Positions 11,748 through 24,320 of a stretch of 64,000 bases of DNA are shown one piece after another; the first letter of the stretch is position 1; each line of letters begins with the position of its first letter. The notes under the pieces are model-generated. The model saw nothing but the letters and a program-made list of their open reading frames with translations, was not told where the DNA came from and searched no databases. The position numbers and the translations under genes were made by a program. This DNA is from Lytechinus variegatus (lineage: Eukaryota; Echinodermata; Echinoidea; Temnopleuroida; Toxopneustidae), in contig NC_054750.1 in assembly GCF_018143015.1 (NCBI RefSeq), positions 7,113,501-7,177,500 of the forward strand, read 5' to 3'.

Positions 11748-12283
11748 GGGGGGGGGGGGGGGGGGCACTCGACCAAAAAAGTGGTGGGGGTGTGCCGAGG
11801 GCGAGACAAAAAAATGGGGGCCTTGGAGCGGGCTAATTGTAAAAAGGAGGGTCCTCGGAACAGGCTTCGGAACTACAAATTTTTGTGAAAACGGGGGTCC
11901 TTGGAACGAGTTGCCTCCATGTGAGTACGTATATGCATCCCTATGGAACGGGCGTACGCGCATGCAGCTAGCCCGGCGGAACGGGCGCCGGGTAGCGCAC
12001 CGGCAATGGTCGGACATCCCTCAGCGGCCGCTTTTCACCAAAATTGCGGCTCATTGCAGCAGATCAATGCGACCGGAATGGCGTAACAGAAAATATGCAA
12101 AGCTTTGGAGCGGATTTCTTTCTTCCCTTTTCACGATAAGAAGAAAATGCTGTGCCTTGGAGCGGCTTTCTTTGTTCTTTTTCTCAATAAGACGAAAATG
12201 CTATGCCTTGGAATGGAAATTTGAGTGTAAAAATGAGGGTCCCCTCCGCGGCACATACCCACTATGCATTATATACTGAGTGC
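11748..12283. mobile_element. Poly-G-tipped MITE (~535 bp)
   Basis: Left end: about 18 G, then GCACTCGACC and GTGGTGGGGGTGTGCCG. Right end, inverted: GCACTCAGTATATAATGCAT and AGTGGGTATGTGCCGCGG. The interior has several CTTGGAGCGG words. The 9503 copy confirms the left part. Confidence 0.7.
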
Positions 12284-12695
12284 ATTTTCTTAGCTGATAC
12301 CTTTTAAGCCAAGCTTGAAGTTTGCTTTGTAGCGTTGTTGGCCTGATATCGCTTATCAAACTTTTTCAGTTAGGATATTTATTAGAATTCCATTACCTAG
12401 ACTATGTTTCAGACAAGGAAAACTTCAGCTGCATTTTTTTCTCGAATATTGTGAATGTACTTTGTCATTCTCCTTCTTTTGGTCTTCCTTCATCACATTG
12501 GGAGAGTTGTAACCCAGCATGAAGGTAACAGATTCCCCATAGAGTATTGGTTAGTTGTTACACCAGACCTAAGAAGGGTGTTTAATTGACCAACTACTGA
12601 TCCTTATGTAAACCATTTGAAAGCGTACTGTATTCAGAGAATGGTTGCAGCCTACTGTCACAGACCTGTTTTCACTATAATGTACACATACATCT

Positions 12696-12978
12696 GGGCC
12701 CGATCTTACAAAGAGTTACAATTGATCCAATCAAACGTAACTCTATGGAAATCCATCAGTGTCATAATTTTTTTCTACAGGAAATTTGCGAAATATCCTT
12801 TGTAAACAAAGGCAAACACACCAAATGTAAAGAAAATGATTGATTTATGAATATAGGCCTACATCATATCTGGAAAACATTTGAACTATATTAACATACA
12901 TTTTAGATGTTGATGTTGCTGGCCGTCCATAGTTGCGGTTGATCAGATCAATTACAACTCTTTGTCAGTTGAGGCCCT
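12696..12978 (+). mobile_element. GGGCCC-ended MITE, copy 1
   Basis: Left GGGCCCGATCTTACAAAGAG, right ACAACTCTTTGTCAGTTGAG then GCCCT. Both ends carry GATTGATC/GATCAGATCAAT words, with ATGGAAATCCATCA near the left. Relatives are at 55092, 63243 and 63629. Confidence 0.8.
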
Positions 12979-13340
12979 GGAATTCAAACCAGGTCAGACC
13001 AGAGATTTTCAGCAATTCCTTGTTACGTTTATGCCAATAGAAATGGCCAAGTGATATTTGAGACTGGTCTCCTATAGGTGGACAAGTTGCAAAGGGTATC
13101 CCATATATTAAAGGTTATCAGTTTATGTGATGCAGTTATTTGTTAGCATGTTGTTATGAACATTCAATAGTGGTATAAAATGACATCAGAACCATGCCTG
13201 TGGAGGATTTTGAAGGGCACATTTGCCCACATTTCTCGGTACAGGATTTGTTAGTGTTGTGTCTAGTCATGATCAGGTAGTTAACTTGGTTTATTCTGTA
13301 TCAACTTTGAGTAGACCAGCAGGTTCAACATTCTCCCAGT

Positions 13341-13471
13341 AATGGCGCAGTCACATTTCCCTTATGGTGGCCATACAGCAAGTAAAAAACGGCCGTTTTT
13401 TTAACCAGCTACCTTGTACTTGGTTTGGATAAAAATGAATACAATAGAAAGGGAAATGTGACTGCACCATT
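13341..13471. mobile_element. 131-bp miniature element with 23-bp TIRs
   Basis: AATGGCGCAGTCACATTTCC on the left and its inverse GGAAATGTGACTGCACCATT on the right, 22 of 23 matching. The centre holds the perfect palindrome AAAAAACGGCCGTTTTTT at 13384-13401. Confidence 0.8.
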
Positions 13472-16115
13472 CACCTTTAACCTGGTTTCTTTACCAACAT
13501 TTTGTAAGGATGCGAATGTCAAAACTGGCAAAGTCCAATTTGTATTTATGCTGCACCAGTGTACTGTGCGCTTTAAAGGTTCAGAAGCTTAGCAAATTGA
13601 ATTATTGGGTCGCTTTGAGTTTTCAACTAGTCCCTGACTGAACCAAGAAATGTTTGCAAACATGGCCCTCAAATCCACTGCAAAAAATTTGTGAGCCCCC
13701 TGTGAAACAAGGCTTATTTTCCCCATCTGGTCGTCTCAGAGCGGGTCTAGTGGTAGAACTATCAAGACCAGGTCCTGCTACCTGTGGAGTCTCTCCCAGG
13801 GTCACATGTCTTGGCTGACTGAGTTGGGTAATGAACCTCAATGGTTCCTGCTGTGAACCAGCACACAAAGATCAATCACATTTTGCTTGGTTGGGTCAAT
13901 ACCAAGACTCAACACCCAATTACATGTGTACACAGTATACGTACATTGTCAGTCAGTCATACATGTTGAAATGGTTGAATATCCTTCCAATAAATGGGAG
14001 AAAAATCTAGATTTTGCAGTTGATTAAGTTTCTAAAGGTGGCTTTTAAGGCCAGACATGTTTGCATGAAAGGAGCAAAAATTAAATAAGTATGATAAAAA
14101 AGATATTGCAAGAGTTTCAGATTCATGATTGATGTTTTCCATACCGTCATTTGCATGGCATAAAGTTTTTTCTTTAATTTTATGTTGAAATTGTAGCTGC
14201 CATTGATAATTTCAATCATTTAATGTATCTAAAGCACTCTACTTCTTAGATTGCTCTATTGAAATATTCAATTACTATTAAATAATATTTTGACATAAAT
14301 ATGTGAATATTTGGATTGAAAAAATTGGTTTACTTCAACATGATATGCACTGTGTGAATAGAATAACATCATACATAAAACTAAGAAATACATATTCATC
14401 ATAAATAAAAAGCAATCTTCAAACTAATTACTGGTTGTTTGATTTGACAAGGGCAATGTGCTTTATATTTTCACTTTCTTGAAGCATTTTGTTAAAGGCT
14501 GTATTTTTGCATAAAATTCTTAAAAATCGTACTGCATATTGATATCCATGTAAGCCTATAGGCCCTATTTGCGCCTCTGGCCATGCAGCTCAGACTATTT
14601 AAATAATGCATTAAAATGCCTTGGAAAATGAATTGAATTGTGTGATACATGCAGCCATTATTTGCACAAAAGAATAATGTCCTATGAGTTTTTTGTCATG
14701 AATTTTTTCACCTGATGAGTCATGCAAAATGGTTTGATCAGGAATGTTGCCAGTAATTGGTACATGATGGGGTGAGGATTGTTGAAAGAGAGAGGTGGAG
14801 AGAGGGAGAGGGGGGGGGGGGAGGATGGGTGAGATGGGGAAAAAGCCAGGTTGTGGTTGAGGCATCCCCCAAAATAATCTTATTTTCGAGAGGGTTTTCA
14901 CAAATGACTACCTAAATCTGCAATATCTGATGATGAGCTTCAAAAACATTCAGTGAATGAGAATTTTCAGTGGCTCTTTTCATTTGTTTCTAGGGTTCAT
15001 TTGGCCATTTCGGGGGGGGGGGGATGTAATTCTCCTGATCCATCGTATACATGTTGCTTGCATATACATGTAGGCCTACATATGCAGACCCACTTTTCCT
15101 ATAGAGTTGAATGGGGTGAAAAATTATCATTTTCATATTCAGAGAACTTATTCCTTGCGTGAAATTGATTTATTGCTTTAGTTTTTTGTACAAGAATTAT
15201 GAAGTCTTTCTACAGGTATTGGAAATTCAGCCTTTAATTTTTTTTAAATGATGTTTTGATAACATTGAGATGTTTTATCAAAATAGAAAATATTGTGTTT
15301 TCAAAGATCAAGATATTTTGATCTAAATAAGCAAACAGCTAAGCAATACTAGGTTGTTTGTAAATTATTAATATGTTTGGAACTTGTAAAAATCAAACAA
15401 TATAACTGAAGTATTCAAAGCATTTTGTAAATCAAGTTTAAAGGGGAAAAGCAATGGAACAAGATTCAAGTAGACGATGAATGAAAAGCTTACAATATAT
15501 ATAAAAAAGTGGTTTGAACATGAAATTCATTTGAAAAATATGAAATTCATTTGAAAAATTAGATGAACAAGAACATGTTAAGTATAAATGGAAAATGAAA
15601 ATGATATTCCGAGTGAGGATGAAGTCATTCACATTCGTCACATTTGGCTGTGTCCAATTTTATGCTGGAGAGAATTTAATAATTCCTGTCCTCCTTTTTG
15701 ACGTCACTGTTGGAGAGGTAGCCATCAGCTTCGATGCATGAACAGTCCTCAGTCGAAGGAAACCCGAGGCGTATCACAGGAACTTCACGCATATCAAACT
15801 CTGTGAGGCGAGTCGTCAAAGCAAAAACTATCAGCACCAAATGGATTCCCTAATGATCTGTGTCAGTAGTATCGTTCCATGGTTGAAGGCTTTTAATAAT
15901 CAGAGTTATTCTTGAATTTTTTAGTGTAATAGCTCTCCTCAGTTTTCCATCCCTGAGATACGTTTTCACACATTTTTGCTATATATTTTTACTTTGTCCT
16001 CTGTCAGTCTTTGTCACTGATTATCCAATGTTTTTTTCTTTGATTAAATTTTTCCTGAGTTTCAAAGATTTTTTACTTTTCCAATTTCATGTATAAGCCT
16101 ATACTGTACATGTAT
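13472..16115. other. Gene-poor stretch with G runs
   Basis: No recognised gene. G runs occur at about 14811 and 15012. A GC-richer patch with open frames on both strands lies at 15682-15858 and is treated under findings. The remainder is AT-rich. Confidence 0.5.
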
Positions 16116-16564
16116 GAGGCTGTTCTTACTATGTCCCTAAAACTAGTTTACTGAAAACTAGTTTAACGCCTAGTGAGAACGGTTGAAGCGGTCCTGGACG
16201 CGATCTTCCAAACCAGTTACGAAAACCACCTCGTGATGTAGTTTTCAAGATCGCTTTGCCTCGGTAAACTGGTTTTAGTGCAAGTGAGGACACAACCATT
16301 CTTCGTGAAGCGATCTTCGTACATTTTTAGCATGCTACTCCACACGACAGGTGTAGAATGCCTATGCTGCGTTTTTTAATGTCGCACGAAACGTGTCTCC
16401 CCACTGAGATTGTTTCCATAGCAACAAGATCGCTTTACGTGAAGTGATTTTGAAAACCACTTTTGTGTGATCAAGTGGGAATGCTAGCAAAGCGATCTTC
16501 CAAACTGGTTTCCTGAACCGGTTTCTAGTAAACTAGTTTTAGAAAACGTAATGAGAACGGCCTC
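16116..16564 (-). mobile_element. MITE with repeated AAGATCGCTTT words, copy 2 (inverted)
   Basis: The reverse complement aligns over its whole length with 1296-1743. Here the right end TGAGAACGGCCTC is intact and the left end GAGGCTGTTCTTAC is slightly changed. It has at least five GATCGCTT words in mixed orientation. The extent is defined by the agreement of the two copies. Confidence 0.85.
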
Positions 16565-18183
16565 TATGTCTCTTGAGTCACTGCATACTTTTTCCTCCAA
16601 CATGCCTCTGGAGATGAGTACTGCCTGTATATTCAACCAATGAGAATAGGCCTTATCATGTTTTCTGGTTGCATAACTTTAAAGTCACACCACTTTGGTC
16701 ATAATGAAACAGCTTTTGGTTGGTGTTACACAAAACTGTTTGTATAAAAGTTACAAGTGACTTTACATCTGTGGAACCTATCCAAGGAACTTAATCAATA
16801 CCTAAGAAAATGTAGTGTATATAATACGGCAAGAAATATTCATCAGTCATTTGTAAAGTTAACATGTAGCTTTGTGAAACATCCACCCGCTGAGAGTGAA
16901 GGCTCATTTTTCACTCCATGTAATTTGGGATGCATGAGCCAGCAGTCTGATTGCCTAGACCTATTTGGGCATTTTCACGGTAACTGACGTTACACGGCAC
17001 AATTTACACACTTTTCATTGTGTGTATGATCAGCTCTAAAACAAATGATGGGAGTTTGCTTTTAAGCAAATGCCCATTTATTTTTTATTTGTATAACTTG
17101 TATTTTTTTATATCCTTTATTCATTTATTTATTATTGTTATAATTATTATCATTATTAGTGTTATTATTATAATTTGATTATCATAATTATGATGATGAT
17201 TAGTATAATTTTTTTAAACATTATTATCATTTTATCTTATTTTTTATTTATTTATTTAATTGATTATTATTATTATTATTTTGGGGGGAGGATGTGGTAT
17301 AGGTATAAGTTAGCTGTCATGCAACTAAAGAAATCAATCAGACTTTATATGATATTTGATAATGTAGCGTAGTTGTGTGCGTGTAAAGAGAAGAAAAATA
17401 AACCAACACATCTATTTGTGGGCTCCTAAAGTAGCACCGTTAAATAAGAGAAAAAAAGTAACAAAACTCCTCTTCTCATTATATTCCTTTATCAGGCTTG
17501 CCACTGCCCTCTTTCACTGTAGTTATTAGCAGGTATGGGCCTGAATAGGAGCTAGTGGATTATTGCACAAGATTGCTTTCGGACCGCAGGGGGATCGTGG
17601 GCTCTCTCTAAATTTAATAATCTAGGTAATTTTGTGCACAGACAAGGGCGAAGTGTTAGTAGCTTCTTTCTGCACAAGATTGCAATACGTCAAGTGCAGT
17701 GGTGCAAATATATTTGCTGTTGATGCCTTTCTTGTGTAAACAAACCTTCAATTATTTTCCTTTTTTGTTTGTTTCATAATACATGTACAGGTACATGTAT
17801 GTGAAAAAACACACATTGAAATTGAATATTTTAATCTTTGATTAGCATTCTCTATCATGTAAGATTACAATATGGGATTATTTGACTATAAGAATAACAT
17901 AATAACAAACAATACAATATTCTGGATAGTTAAAAAAAGATATGAGCATGAAAGTTAATGAAATAATAACTGATAAATAGGCCAAAATAAATGACATTTC
18001 AAAATTTTTTTGCATCTGTATAAAAGTATCTTGATGAAATTGAAAGATTCTCCACCTTAAAATATTGCTAATCTAAGATGGATCAATATTGTAACCCAAC
18101 ATTTTGCACCCGTCTTAATATTTCAATAATACCTTTATTTCTTTTATAACGTAAATTTCCATCAAATTTAGACTTCTCAGTCA
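16565..18183. other. Gene-free stretch with ATT-rich simple repeat
   Basis: An ATT/TTA-rich simple sequence runs from about 17130 to 17280. No gene or element is otherwise recognised. Confidence 0.55.
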
Positions 18184-18301
18184 CAGTCAGTCTACTGAAT
18201 GAATCAAGTAAAAAAAAGGAAGAAAGAAAGAAATGTGACAGACTGTCTGTCACATTTCTTTCTTCCTTTTTTTTTTCCTTGATTCATTCAGTTGACTGTC
18301 A
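18184..18301. repeat. Near-perfect 118-bp palindrome (snap-back hairpin)
   Basis: The arms mirror around 18244 with a one-base centre: ...AAATGTGACAGAC|T|GTCTGTCACATTT.... They extend out through the purine tract GGAAGAAAGAAAG and ACTGAATGAATCAAG with only small indels in the poly-A/T part and at the outer edge. Confidence 0.9.
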
Positions 18302-18536
18302 TACATGTATAGTCCAATCTGAATGCTGTGTCTCTGCACAATATGGTGAGAGTCACACCAGCATTCAAACTATTTACTTTTACACATCTTAATAAATGAC
18401 TTCCAAACCTGTCAAATGTTCAAGCATTGTGCATGATTGTCACACTTCCTGGATCTTACTCAAGGTGAGGCCTATTTCTTTTTCTTCTCATGCCTGGCCT
18501 CATTCATAGCATTGATAGCTGTTATTGTGTATGGCA

Positions 18537-18926
18537 GTGAGTCCAAACTTCACGTGTCCATACTTTACGGACGGTCATTACCTGAAAAACTAGCCAATAT
18601 CCTTAAAATCTGACATCATCAATAGGAAAAGCAACCTAAAATTACCCTTTGGCGTAAGTTTCTTTAGGATGAGTACAGTATTCATGAAAATATTGACAAA
18701 AGATCGGCAAATTTGTCACCGTTAGCACCCGTGCCGAAAATCTGATATTCTAAACAAGCATCACGATATCAAGCAGATATCATAAAAAATGTGAGTTCAT
18801 TGTGGTACTGGTACTTACTGATTCTATAGAATTTTGTTGTCAGTATGATATAAATATATCACCTTTTGAGCTTGAGTTTTTGTTTAAATCTCTACAAAAA
18901 CTTTGGTCCGCGAAGTTAGGTCACAC
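18537..18926. mobile_element. Possible MITE with ~18-bp imperfect TIRs
   Basis: Left GTGAGTCCAAACTTCACG; right, inverted, GTGTGACCTAACTTCGCG, about 14 of 18 matching. No clear target duplication. Confidence 0.4.
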
Positions 18927-19569
18927 TTTTTCAGAACAGCTTTCCAGCACAGTGCACATTCGTCGATTAGAATAAAATTTTGAGATCGAGATACCAGAGA
19001 AACCCCTTGACCTACTTCACATTTTTTCAATGATTTTATAGTTTACGATCTTGCCATCAATGTGGTAACTATTTCTTTTATGGTTTTGTATAAATTGTGA
19101 ATATTTTGTTAAATTTAAGCCTGATGAATATTTTTGAAAAGTCTGCAAAGTTTGGACACTCCATCATACAGTTCCTCATCTTTTTTGTGCAGAAACTTGG
19201 AAAATCTCATGCATTGTTTATATTTTTTATTATGGCATTTATGAACTATCAGCTGACAATACATACATACCAAACTAAATCCCAAAGCTTCAGTGTAATG
19301 ATTGGCACACAGTGTTCCATGTCTATACACAGAATTTTTTTTTCAAATGTTTTGAAAAAAAACCCCACATGTGTACGTGCAACGGAGTGGCATCCAGTTT
19401 TCAAGATGATATTAGTCATTCAAAGAGATGCTAAGTTGAAAGATATACATGCGATTTTAGGCAGGGAATTGTAAAAACATGTGAGTTTTCAAAAAAAAAA
19501 AATTTTTTGGGGGGGATGGGGAACTGCCCCATTTGTCCATCACAGTGAGGCTACCATTTGTACAATATT

Positions 19570-19732
19570 CCAGGATGTCTGCCTTGCCTGATGCTCATTT
19601 ACACCCGGGTAGAGAGTGGCAAATAAAGGTTGAACTCCTGTCAAAGCATTTATGCAGTATTGCTGTGGGATTTGAACTCATGCAGACCCTAAGATTGTCA
19701 TTTAGTGATACTCTACCAAAGGCCCATTGCAG
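19570..19732 (-). mobile_element. tRNA-derived SINE, third type
   Basis: Minus strand: GGGCCTTTGGTAGAGTATCA (A-box-like), GAGTTCAAATCCCACA (B box), then TTTGCCACTCTCTACCCGGG. Confidence 0.65.
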
Positions 19733-19892
19733 ATGGAATTACAATCAAACACAAAACAACTTCATTTCCAACCAATGAAAATGAGGTATTTGGGACTTAG
19801 ATTTGATTTTTCTTTTCCAAGTTGCTTGTAAAACTTCACTGTTTATGCAATTGCTTGTGCTATCACATCTGGTTATCACATAACCTGACCAA

Positions 19893-20269
19893 TCAAGAAA
19901 AGGGCCCCCTAAGTTGCAGAAAGGTCAGGTCCAGTTTTCGCTAAGCTTTGTAAAAAACTCAGTCAAATATACAAACGTTTGGGTTCAGTTTACCCGATGT
20001 TTCATAAAAAAATGGGAGTTGCTGCTACCCAGTTTGGCGTTCAACGTTTACAGGGATATAGCCTTGTCAGTTTGGCGCTGCACGGCGGGCCCACGATCAA
20101 TTGGGCAAAGAAATTTTTAAATTTCATGTCTATTTTGAACAATAAAATAAGGATTTTCATCCTTTTTTTTGTATCAAAATAGTTTAAAATCAAATGTACA
20201 AAGGGTCAGGTAAATTGGGCCTTTACCAACTTTGGGAATTTAGGGGGTCCTTTTCTAGAAAAGTCGTTT
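19893..20269. mobile_element. ~377-bp MITE with CCCCCTAA ends
   Basis: Left AAAAGGGCCCCCTAAGTTG; right TTTAGGGGGTCCTTTT, inverted match. The interior is unremarkable. Confidence 0.65.
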
Positions 20270-22561
20270 TAACGCGATTGCCGACCGGACGCGATGTGAT
20301 GACACAAGCTTCTGCAATGGGCTCCATGGTGCCTTCATTGATAGTAAATGATTGCTGCTAGGCAGACTACTCTGGCAAATTCCTATTGATTTCACGCTGT
20401 GTTACAATGCAGCGCAACAGGTCTGTCATGCTGACAGCACTATCTACAGTATGCAAACTATATATATACATCATCTAAAACAAGCGCTTTCTTTTCAAAT
20501 TTTGTATCTTTCTATGCACAGTCCAATTTCAAATGTGATATTATGTACCGTGGAACATACATGTTGCTTTCCCATTTTGAACGAAAAGAAATCTCTTTCA
20601 AATTTCTTTAAACTCTATACTTTTATTAGAAATTTGAGGAAGATTTTCTTTAAAAAATTACACATATCAAAGTAAGCAGACAATATATCTATTATTACTT
20701 AGATATAAAATTTCACTCAAGACCTTACTTCCAAGCCTTGGATAATATTGACCATATAATTTTTGAACCAATATTCATGTCATTTCCTTTTGCTTTTTTA
20801 ACCCAAGTTCTATGAAACTTATTTAAATACCAAAGATTTTATTAAAAGAATATGATGCTTTATATTTTCATTCGTTCAATCCACCTGTTTCATACTTGTT
20901 CTATGTCATTCAAAGTAGAGTGTGTAAGCATACACACAATACACAGTGCAATCAGCATTGGATATGAAACTACTAGTACTCTACTGTACGTGTACATGGA
21001 GGGAATTCATGATGCATAGATCCAATGCATTAGAATGGCTGTCGAGTGCAATGTGTATTGTACAGCAGTACCCAAAAGTAAGGCAGCTTTTACTTTAGAA
21101 TGCAGCTTTGCTGTGCAATTCAACTGCTTCCCAATATTGTACACTGCATGCATTGCACTGGATTGTGTGTGTGTGTCTGCACAGTGTGTGTGTTTAGCAC
21201 AGGTTAAGCTCAATTCCTAGCTTTGCATGTTTTGGGTACGTACTCCATGCAATGCTGTACAGAGTGGAATTTTGTAACTCATGGTTAAAAAACTTGGTAT
21301 TGATACAACCTGCTACTAATTGAGCAAAGAGACTGCTGTACAAACCAACAAAATTTGCAACAAGTATGAAGATGATATAACACGCCATTCTTTGACTGTA
21401 TATATTTAGATGGAGTATGAAAATATATATCCCCAATTAGAAAAGGAAGAAAAAAATGATTGTTTGTGAAATAAAACCCTTTGTACATCAAAACTTTTTT
21501 TTTTTTTTTGGGGGGGGGGTGAAATTATCAAATTAAACAAATTATGACATATTTCAGTATTCATCGTGATCTATAGAATACCCATACATTTTTGTGAGAG
21601 TAATGTTTGACAAATCTCTATATTTTGGGTATTTTATACAGAGTACATGTACATGTAGGGCTCAATTCTGCAGTGTGCCTAAATCTAATATTGAAGTTAG
21701 TAGTATCATAATTCTATCACTATTTGCAACAGTGAAATATACTGAAACAAGGAACAAAATAAAATAATTGGTACATCCTCAAGAAATGTGCCATAAACAT
21801 GACCAAAAAAAAAAACACATTAAGCATTCATTGTCATTAGTCTTGAGGTAGAGATGTGGAAGACCAGTTTTCCAAATGTGTTGGAAACTGTATTGCCATT
21901 TTCTTGGAGGGATTGTTAATCGCCTTTTTTTTACAATTAGGTCTAATCATTGACAGTGAGTGAATTATACAAAATAAAAAATGATATGAAGATGAATAAG
22001 CGTAAAGTTTCAGGAACTTTTTTATATTACTTGGTCAAAAAGCAAACAACGACCAAGGTTAACACACAAAATGCATATTTTAAAGTCTCAAATAAAATAT
22101 AAAAAACATATCTTATCACTATTATAGAATACATGTATGTATACAAATATAACCAAGGCTACAAAGCCTTTTGTCTATTCAATACCTTGGACCATGTACA
22201 TTACCCTTTACCTACTTGCAAAAGTTTTCTTAACCCCGTAATAGATGGGGCTAAATGGCAGTTAGCCCCACCTATAGTCCAGGGTTAAGCCTAGTCGGCT
22301 TTCGGTTCTCACAATATTTTTGCAAAGTTGGCCATCCCCACCATTGGTCTGAGACTGTGTGGTCCTGCAAAAAAGCAGGGTTTTGCCGGGCAATTGCGAT
22401 ATTCAGTGTGGAAGTCTGAAGTGGACAGTCATTGCGGGAACAGAAACCTGGCCAAGCCTAGGGCAATGTTCCATGTTCGAAGTACACTCTAGCCAGCGCA
22501 GTTGTCCAGTCAGAGATGAGCACTCATAAATAGTTACCACTACTAACTAGTTCAATATATA
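20270..22561. other. Gene-free stretch
   Basis: No recognised gene. It contains a poly-T/poly-G junction near 21505 and a short hairpin GGGGCTAA...TTAGCCCC at about 22246-22268. Confidence 0.5.
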
Positions 22562-23018
22562 CCGTGTTTACACAGTGACACGGCTCGGGGGTTCGACACG
22601 CGAGCCGTGCTCAACACGGCAATTTTATGCTGTGTAAACGCGATCAGTGTGATCCGCGAGCCATGTCGAACACAGCTTTTTTGATCCGCCAAAATCGTAG
22701 GTTTCAACCCGCGAGCCGAGTCAGACTCGGCAATTTTTTCGTGTGTAAACAGAAAGCCTTGTCGAACTCTCTTGACCAGGTCACTGCGCGCGCTTTCACT
22801 TTTGGCATTGTTGTTGTTCGCACGGACAAGATTCGATTCCGGCGGTGAATTTCCCGCGTTTAATTTGCGACGTCATAATTCTTCCGTTCGAGATCCGCGA
22901 GCCGTGTTGAACTCGCCTTTTTATATGTACGTATAAACGCGATCTCTGATCCCTTCTTCGCAGTGTTCAACCCGGCTCGCGGATTCAACACCCGAGCCAA
23001 GTCAATGTGTAAACACGG
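22562..23018. mobile_element. 457-bp TA-target MITE with repeated CGCGAGCC words
   Basis: Ends CCGTGTTTACACA and TGTGTAAACACGG, both flanked by TA, as for Tc1/mariner-type insertions. GCGAGCC/GGCTCG words recur about ten times in both orientations, with GTTCAAC/GTCGAAC words between them. It is CpG-rich compared with its surroundings. Confidence 0.85.
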
Positions 23019-24159
23019 TATTTGTGAGAGAACAAGTATTTCCTCAAGTGTGGGTTAGGCGGAACAGTTTGCCCATGCGAACAGGAAAATAAGATTACCT
23101 GTATGGTGTTAAGGATAGTGTGGGGATAATGATAGTCTGGGCTGTGGGTCAAGAAACCGTAGTGAGAAAGGGGTATTTAATGTACATTGTATGATCCATT
23201 AAAAAGTGACCTTGAACTGATACATGGATATTCAAGGTTTGAATGTACATCTTGCCAAAGGATATTTTATATTTTAATGGGATGCATTTGACCTCCTCAT
23301 TTAGATGTAAAATCTTTTAAGGAATTATTTTAGTAATTCCAGCAATTTTGTGAATAATGTGTGGCATATTGGGGAGCCTGTGCCTTTGGAAGTTTTTTTT
23401 TTACAGATAAATGACACTACAAATATTGTTCATCATCATCATATGAAGAGTTTTCTTGAGACACTTGCTGTGTGAAAGATGTTTCTAAATTGTAAATATT
23501 ATTGAGTAATAGATAAAAAACATGATAATGTCATGATTGAAACCGTCAGATCCTCAGTCCTTTAGTATCAAATAACCTCTGAAAGCATGGCAGAGGTTGA
23601 ACATTTTCTGACGTATTTTTCACTATTTAAAATTTCAAGTGAAATGTTTTACTAAAGAAAAATAAAATCAGCAATATAATGCACTACATCAGATTAACAA
23701 GAAAATTCAGAATTCATTCAGATTGATGAATGGACAGTAATACTATTGGTCGATGGAATATTTATGTTACTAAATATTCACCAAGGCTTCAGACATGCAG
23801 GCATTAAAGCCTATATTTCGACACAGTGCCCAGCTACTGTAACATGGATCTAATTGACGGTATTAAAAAGCTATTAGTCACTAATGGCCTTCATTGTGAT
23901 TGATTGGGAATATGCTACCATACGTTCCATACCTCATTCTCAACACAATGAATACAATCAATAATTATATTGAGTTTGTTTTGCAGGATTTATTCCTGCT
24001 GCTAATGTGGACAATACATGCGTAGGGAAATTCCAGGATATTATAATGGCAATGTCACGTTTGAATATTGTCTATTATACAAGCAAGACCGGTATATAAA
24101 TTTGAAATGACATTAGGAGAATATTAAAACACAACAAAATATATTGCTGATTTTATTTT
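23019..24159. other. Gene-free stretch
   Basis: AT-rich; nothing recognised. Confidence 0.5.
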
Positions 24160-24320
24160 CCCAGGGTAGGCACTGCAGAAAACTGCTCTACCAGCGAGCC
24201 TTGCATAGCATAACAAACTAAATTCTGAGCCCCGAACCAGAAGGCAGAAGGCTCCATTTTTCAAAGTCTTAGGTTTGACTTGGCCAGGGATTGAACCCAC
24301 AATCTCAGAGCTAGCATGCC
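24160..24320 (-). mobile_element. Truncated tRNA-derived SINE
   Basis: Minus strand: B box GGGTTCAATCCCTGGCCAAG, then GGTTCGGGGCTCAGAATTTA. The A-box side ends at a poly-T run. Confidence 0.5.

Noticed and set aside
9518-12279. Frames of 80-140 codons over the G-tipped repeats
   Set aside because: They run across repeat DNA and are similar in two places only because the repeat is.
13740-13860. tRNA-like SINE head (GGTCTAGTGGTAGAACT)
   Set aside because: The A-box-like word is there but no convincing B box follows at the right distance.
22627-22848. 73-codon basic frame
   Set aside because: Lies wholly within the TA-target MITE; its apparent complexity comes from the CpG-rich repeated words.
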